The position numbers and the translations under genes were made by a program. Of a DNA stretch of 64,000 nucleotides, positions 60,670 through 64,000 are shown piece after piece; the first letter of the stretch is position 1, and each line of letters starts with the position of its first letter. The notes under the pieces were generated by a model. That model saw only the letters and a program-made list of their open reading frames with translations, ran no database searches and was not told the DNA's origin. This DNA is from CAYUQT01 sp964596165. GTDB lineage: Bacteria; Planctomycetota; Phycisphaerae; UBA1845; JAFGLZ01. The stretch is from positions 48,002 to 112,001 of the forward strand of contig CAZQTW010000013.1 of NCBI GenBank assembly GCA_964596165.1. Direction: 5' to 3'.

Positions 60670-62217
60670 CTACTTCGTCTTCCCTCTCGCCTTCATCTCT
60701 GCGAGCTCCTTCTCATAAGCCGCCAAGTCCGGATGACGAAGATCCCGCAGAATCTCGACCGCCTCGGTCATGGTTTCCAAGGCCTTGGCAGACTCGGCCT
60801 GTTTCAACTGAAGCCGAGCGATCCTCGCCAGACAGTTCGCCTGCTGCGCGTACGCTTTCCGTTTGGAAAGAATAGAGGCCGCGCGCCGCAGCATTTCGAG
60901 CGACTCGTTTACCTTCCCCTGCTTTTCATAGATCTCGGCAATTTGCCGACAAGCAGAACCCGCTTCCGCTTCGTCACTGAGAGTCAAAGAGGCGTGATAG
61001 GCTTTCAAGGCCTCATCGAGCTCGCCGGACTCCCGATACAGCTCGCCCATCTGATAGAGTGCGACCGACTTGTCGGACGGCATCTCGACATCGTCCGCCA
61101 ATTCCGCTGCTCTGTTCAGGAACTGAATCGCCTGTTTCGTGTCGCCCATCGCCGACAGGACCAGGGCGACCGTCATGCAGGCCGGACCTAGCGCCAATCT
61201 GTCACCTTGGGCCTCCAACAGTTTCAGTCGCCGACCCAGGAGCTCAAGGGCATCGTCCTTGCGCCGCTGGTCCACCCGCAAAGATGCCATAGCCCCAATT
61301 ACCATCGCCTCCTGGTCCGCTAGACCCGCCTTCCTTGACTGCTCCAAGGCGGCTTGATAGTACTTCTCCGCCGTACTCGGTTCGCCTCGTCGCTGACAGG
61401 ACATCCCCATCTGCATCATGGCGAACGCTTCATCCACGGGGTCGCCGTTGAGCTTGGCCTGACGCAACAGCCGCTCGTAAATCGACTGGGCCTCCCGGTC
61501 GTTGCCGGCAGCGATGTTCATCTGCGCCAACAATTTCATCGTTGGGCAGAAGGTGTTGTCATAGCGAACCGACTCGCTCACGTAATGCAGCGAATCGCTC
61601 GGCTTGCCGGCCCGCAACGCTCGAACGGCCTTGGCATAGTATTCAATCGCACTGTCTGAACCGTGAGGAATTCCCAGCAACCGGCGACGTTCAGCATCGT
61701 CCGGATTCACCTTGAGCAGCCCGAGAACGATATCGGTCGTCGCGTCGATCAGCAACCTTACGGCCGGGGCCTGCGACGATTGTGTCATCGCATTGTCGCC
61801 AGTCTGAGTCGAGATGAGCGAAACCCGGATGCCGTACCCTTTCTCGTTCTTGCTCACCTCGCCGATTACCGCGTAATCAGCGCCAAGGAACCGAGCGTTC
61901 CGTACAATCTGCTCCTGAAGCGAGGTGGAGCCGTGCCCCAACCGGCTCATCACGCTGGCCGTTCGCATCTCCGAGACCACCGTCGTCACCCGAGCCCGCC
62001 GCAGCCGTTCTCGCAGGCACTCTGAAACGGCATAGGCCACCCACGAGGATTCGTCTCTATCATTTGAGGCATTGAAATCGGCCACAAATAAACGCGGGAT
62101 GCCCGACTTGCCCTTGGCTTCCTCGGCAACGACCAATGACAGCACACTCTCATTCAGCAAGAAAACCACCGCGATGCTGCAGGATATGAACGTTCGGAGT
62201 TCGGCGTTTCGCGACAT
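60670..62217 (-). CDS. Exported TPR protein with CsgG/FlgO/TolB-N-like domain
   Basis: A 515-residue protein. A signal or anchor helix (about residues 8-31) is followed by a mixed alpha/beta domain (about 38-170) reminiscent of CsgG, FlgO and TolB N-terminal domains: LFVADFNASN, LRERLRRARVTTVVSE, GADYAVIGEVSKNEKGYGIRVSLISTQTG. The rest (about 185-510) is made of tetratricopeptide repeats, for example AMMQMGMSCQRRGEPSTAEKYYQAAL and ALYQMGELYRESGELDEALKAYHAS. ATG at 62217 is preferred over GTG at 62226. It probably scaffolds an envelope complex. It lies 97 bases downstream of fmt on the same strand. Confidence 0.85.
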   Translation of the reverse strand: MSRNAELRTFISCSIAVVFLLNESVLSLVVAEEAKGKSGIPRLFVADFNASNDRDESSWVAYAVSECLRERLRRARVTTVVSEMRTASVMSRLGHGSTSLQEQIVRNARFLGADYAVIGEVSKNEKGYGIRVSLISTQTGDNAMTQSSQAPAVRLLIDATTDIVLGLLKVNPDDAERRRLLGIPHGSDSAIEYYAKAVRALRAGKPSDSLHYVSESVRYDNTFCPTMKLLAQMNIAAGNDREAQSIYERLLRQAKLNGDPVDEAFAMMQMGMSCQRRGEPSTAEKYYQAALEQSRKAGLADQEAMVIGAMASLRVDQRRKDDALELLGRRLKLLEAQGDRLALGPACMTVALVLSAMGDTKQAIQFLNRAAELADDVEMPSDKSVALYQMGELYRESGELDEALKAYHASLTLSDEAEAGSACRQIAEIYEKQGKVNESLEMLRRAASILSKRKAYAQQANCLARIARLQLKQAESAKALETMTEAVEILRDLRHPDLAAYEKELAEMKARGKTK

Positions 62218-62314
62218 ATTTCTCACCGTGGCATTGCCTACGTTGGAACAGAGAGTACGGAGTCAAAGGATACCCTATACCGTCCTCCCGTGCGAATGGA
62301 AATCCGCCGCCGTT

Positions 62315-63274
62315 TCAACCTTGGAGGGGCTCGAAACGGTCACCGATTTCCACTCGTCGCCCGTTCACGAAGTCCTGCCACGACATGATCCGACCGCCCG
62401 CCGGCTGCAACTCGAGAATACGAAATGCCCCCCCAGAACAAGCAACCGCACCGCCCTCCAAGATCTCGCCGGTCGCACCGACCGGCAGATCGGACGAATC
62501 CGAAAGAGCGGTGGCCCGGCATAATCGAACCTGAACCTGTTTCCTTCCATCCCGAGGGACATACTGGAGGTGAACCGCCGGCCAGGGAAACAACCCGTTT
62601 ACCCATCGGATCACCTCGGCCGCGGGGTAGTTCAGGACACCATAACCGGTCTGCTTGGTCAGCTTTGGCGCATAGGTTGCTTGGCTCTCGTCCTGAGGTT
62701 CTCCGGATGGAACCGAACCGGATTCAAACATCGACAGCGCCGCTCCCAAGGCATCCGGGGCGATGCGGGCCAAACGCTCCTGCAACTCACCCGCCGTCTC
62801 GTCGGGCTTAATGATCGTCTCACGACGCGTGAGAATGGGTCCGGCATCCATCCGGCGAACCAAACGGAACACCGTCACCCCGGTTTTCACTTCACCCCGA
62901 ATCACCGCCCAGTTCACCGGAGCCGCCCCACGATACTTCGGTAATAGGGACGGGTGGATGTTGATACAACCGAAGGGAATGCCGTCGAGGAGAGATGACC
63001 CGATCATCTGGCCGAATGAGATGGTGATGCCCAAATCCGCTCGAAAACCCAAGAGTCGGTCGACGACGTTGTGCTCGTTGACGTCCTCCACTTGAATGCA
63101 TTCCAAACCCGCGGAGCGGGCGCAGGACATCAGAGCCGAGGTTGTGGTGCGCCTCCCCCTTCCGGCAGGCCGGTCAGGCTGCGTCACCAATGCGAGGATA
63201 TCGTGAGAGGAGCCCAGCAACCAGCGAAGAGTCGGTACGGCAATGGACCCGGACGCCAACACAATGACCCGCAT
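62315..63274 (-). CDS. fmt: Methionyl-tRNA formyltransferase
   Basis: A 319-residue enzyme that formylates initiator Met-tRNA using 10-formyltetrahydrofolate. Catalytic Asn105, His107 and Asp143 are present in NIHPSLLPKYRGAAPVNWA (105-123) and RRMDAGPIL. The C-terminal tRNA-binding OB-like domain (about 205-319) is complete. It lies 86 bases downstream of def, the usual def-fmt order. Confidence 0.97.
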   Translation of the reverse strand: MRVIVLASGSIAVPTLRWLLGSSHDILALVTQPDRPAGRGRRTTTSALMSCARSAGLECIQVEDVNEHNVVDRLLGFRADLGITISFGQMIGSSLLDGIPFGCINIHPSLLPKYRGAAPVNWAVIRGEVKTGVTVFRLVRRMDAGPILTRRETIIKPDETAGELQERLARIAPDALGAALSMFESGSVPSGEPQDESQATYAPKLTKQTGYGVLNYPAAEVIRWVNGLFPWPAVHLQYVPRDGRKQVQVRLCRATALSDSSDLPVGATGEILEGGAVACSGGAFRILELQPAGGRIMSWQDFVNGRRVEIGDRFEPLQG

Positions 63275-63360
63275 GTCAACCCTTCCATGAATAGGTTGGT
63301 TTCTGTGTCGGACCTATACTCGGCTTTTGCGGCCTTGCCCGGAGTTCAACAAGCTCCCAC

Positions 63361-63900
63361 CTATCCGGGAACAGATCCGCCCTTCGATCCTCTATTGTAA
63401 GCGTCATCAAGCTTCTTGAGCAGCTTACGGTTGGCGATTCGGGATGTGGGTGACATGCGATCGGTGATCAACACCCCGTTGAGATGGTCCACTTCGTGCT
63501 GCAGCGCCCGCGCGAGAAGATCCTCGCACTCGATCTCGAAAGCCTGACCGTCGATGCCCAAAGCGCGAAGCTTCACCCACTGCGCCCGTTTGAGCGGCAC
63601 GTAGACCTCGGGCACGGAGAGGCACCCTTCATCATGCTCGATCTGGCCTCGCGTCTCCACGATTTCAGGATTGACGTAGACCAGCTCGTCTTCCGGGCGC
63701 CCCGTATGGTTGGTGACAAACAGTCGCATATTCAGACCGACCTGTGGGGCGGCAAGTCCCAGGCCACGGACCTCATACATCAGCTCGAACATCCGCTTGA
63801 CCAAGCCGGCCAGATTACCGTCAGAACTTCCGACCGGTTGGCTGTGTTTCCGAAGCCTGGGGTCCGGGTAGTGAATAATGTGAAGCCGCTTGAGGTCCAT
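63361..63900 (-). CDS. def: Peptide deformylase
   Basis: A 179-residue metalloenzyme removing the N-formyl group from new proteins. All three motifs are intact: GLGLAAPQVG (46-55), EGCLSVPE (91-98, metal ligand Cys93) and QHEVDHLNG (134-142, His135, Glu136, His139). The short C-terminal tail and EGCLS form suggest type 1. It is the first gene of the def-fmt unit; its upstream region contains the elements at 63920 and 63946. Confidence 0.97.
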   Translation of the reverse strand: MDLKRLHIIHYPDPRLRKHSQPVGSSDGNLAGLVKRMFELMYEVRGLGLAAPQVGLNMRLFVTNHTGRPEDELVYVNPEIVETRGQIEHDEGCLSVPEVYVPLKRAQWVKLRALGIDGQAFEIECEDLLARALQHEVDHLNGVLITDRMSPTSRIANRKLLKKLDDAYNRGSKGGSVPG

Positions 63901-63919
63901 GGTCTGGCTTCCCTAACGC

Positions 63920-63963
63920 GGTTGCAGGCAACCTGGAAAAGCACCCTAGCCCGGATTATTCAC
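63920..63963. promoter_or_regulatory. Upstream region of def: hairpin and AT-containing motif
   Basis: GGTTG/CAACC (63920-63933) forms a 5-bp stem with a CAGG loop, 20 bases upstream of the def start. Beyond it, CTAGCCCGGATTATTCAC (63946-63963) is an AT-containing island in GC-rich DNA. I cannot place a convincing -35/-10 pair, but these are the best candidates for def control. Confidence 0.3.
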
Positions 63964-64000
63964 ACTGGCCTCTTTTTTACGACCTACTTGTGGGTTAAGC

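Noticed and set aside
1..64000. CRISPR arrays, insertion sequences, prophage or attachment sites
   Set aside because: No regularly spaced repeats of CRISPR size, no transposase, integrase or phage structural genes, and no terminal inverted repeats flanking a gene were seen.

Overview
The window is GC-rich, gene-dense bacterial chromosome with 41 confident protein-coding genes, one probable gene remnant, and no rRNA, tRNA, CRISPR array or insertion sequence that I can see. The gene content suggests a Planctomycetota-like heterotroph. Evidence for this is the many exported sugar-active proteins, Tat-exported sugar-isomerase-like TIM barrels, a secreted FucI-fold protein, a URO-D-like paralogue, large beta-propeller proteins and lipoproteins of unassigned function. 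This is an inference from protein style, since no rRNA is present. Many starts have a clear Shine-Dalgarno (SD) sequence, while a few genes have a promoter -10 element so close to the ATG that a leaderless transcript is likely.

Layout. 149-2477 (-): an NfeD-like protein and a flotillin/SPFH protein in one operon. 2659-15826: a carbohydrate-handling region with two long paralogous secreted beta-helix/beta-propeller fusions (2659-4695 and 8328-10415), a third truncated relative (4713-4967), a GT-C-like membrane protein, a Tat-exported xylose-isomerase-like protein, a PHP lipoprotein/BNR sialidase-like/URO-D-like operon, and a Tat-exported six-hairpin glycosidase-like protein. 15960-17294: a helical secreted protein of unknown function. 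17538-25600: two beta-propellers without signal peptides, tandem TolB-like propellers, a small lipoprotein, and an AlgI/AlgJ-type polysaccharide O-acetylation pair. 25772-29859: an exported FucI-like protein and a glycosidase-like protein with a C-terminal F5/8 domain.

30078-42474 mixes central metabolism (GTP-dependent PEP carboxykinase, PRPP synthetase, glycogen phosphorylase) with a zinc-dependent phospholipase C-like protein, a 956-residue lipoprotein, a flavin amine-oxidase-like enzyme and a coiled-coil retropepsin-like protease. 42822-46006 (-) is a MacA/ATPase/MacB export operon. 46387-50249 carries an OPA-type transporter, a DUF362-like Tat protein and a ceramidase-like protein. 50332-54747 has yifB divergent from a secreted GH38 mannosidase-like enzyme. 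54864-63900 ends with rlmN, a sugar isomerase/epimerase, a 1024-residue hybrid histidine kinase, a CsgG/FlgO-like TPR protein, and the def-fmt pair.

The accessory genes read together as a lifestyle of degrading, sensing and remodelling complex glycans: cleavage outside the cell, isomerisation of released sugars, acetylation of an exported polysaccharide, and storage through glycogen. The least explained parts are the paralogous helix/propeller fusions with their truncated relative, the operon joining a TolB-like propeller, a lipoprotein and AlgIJ, the PHP/sialidase/URO-D operon, the heptamer repeat tracts, and a 539-base gap with consecutive stem-loops before the hybrid kinase.
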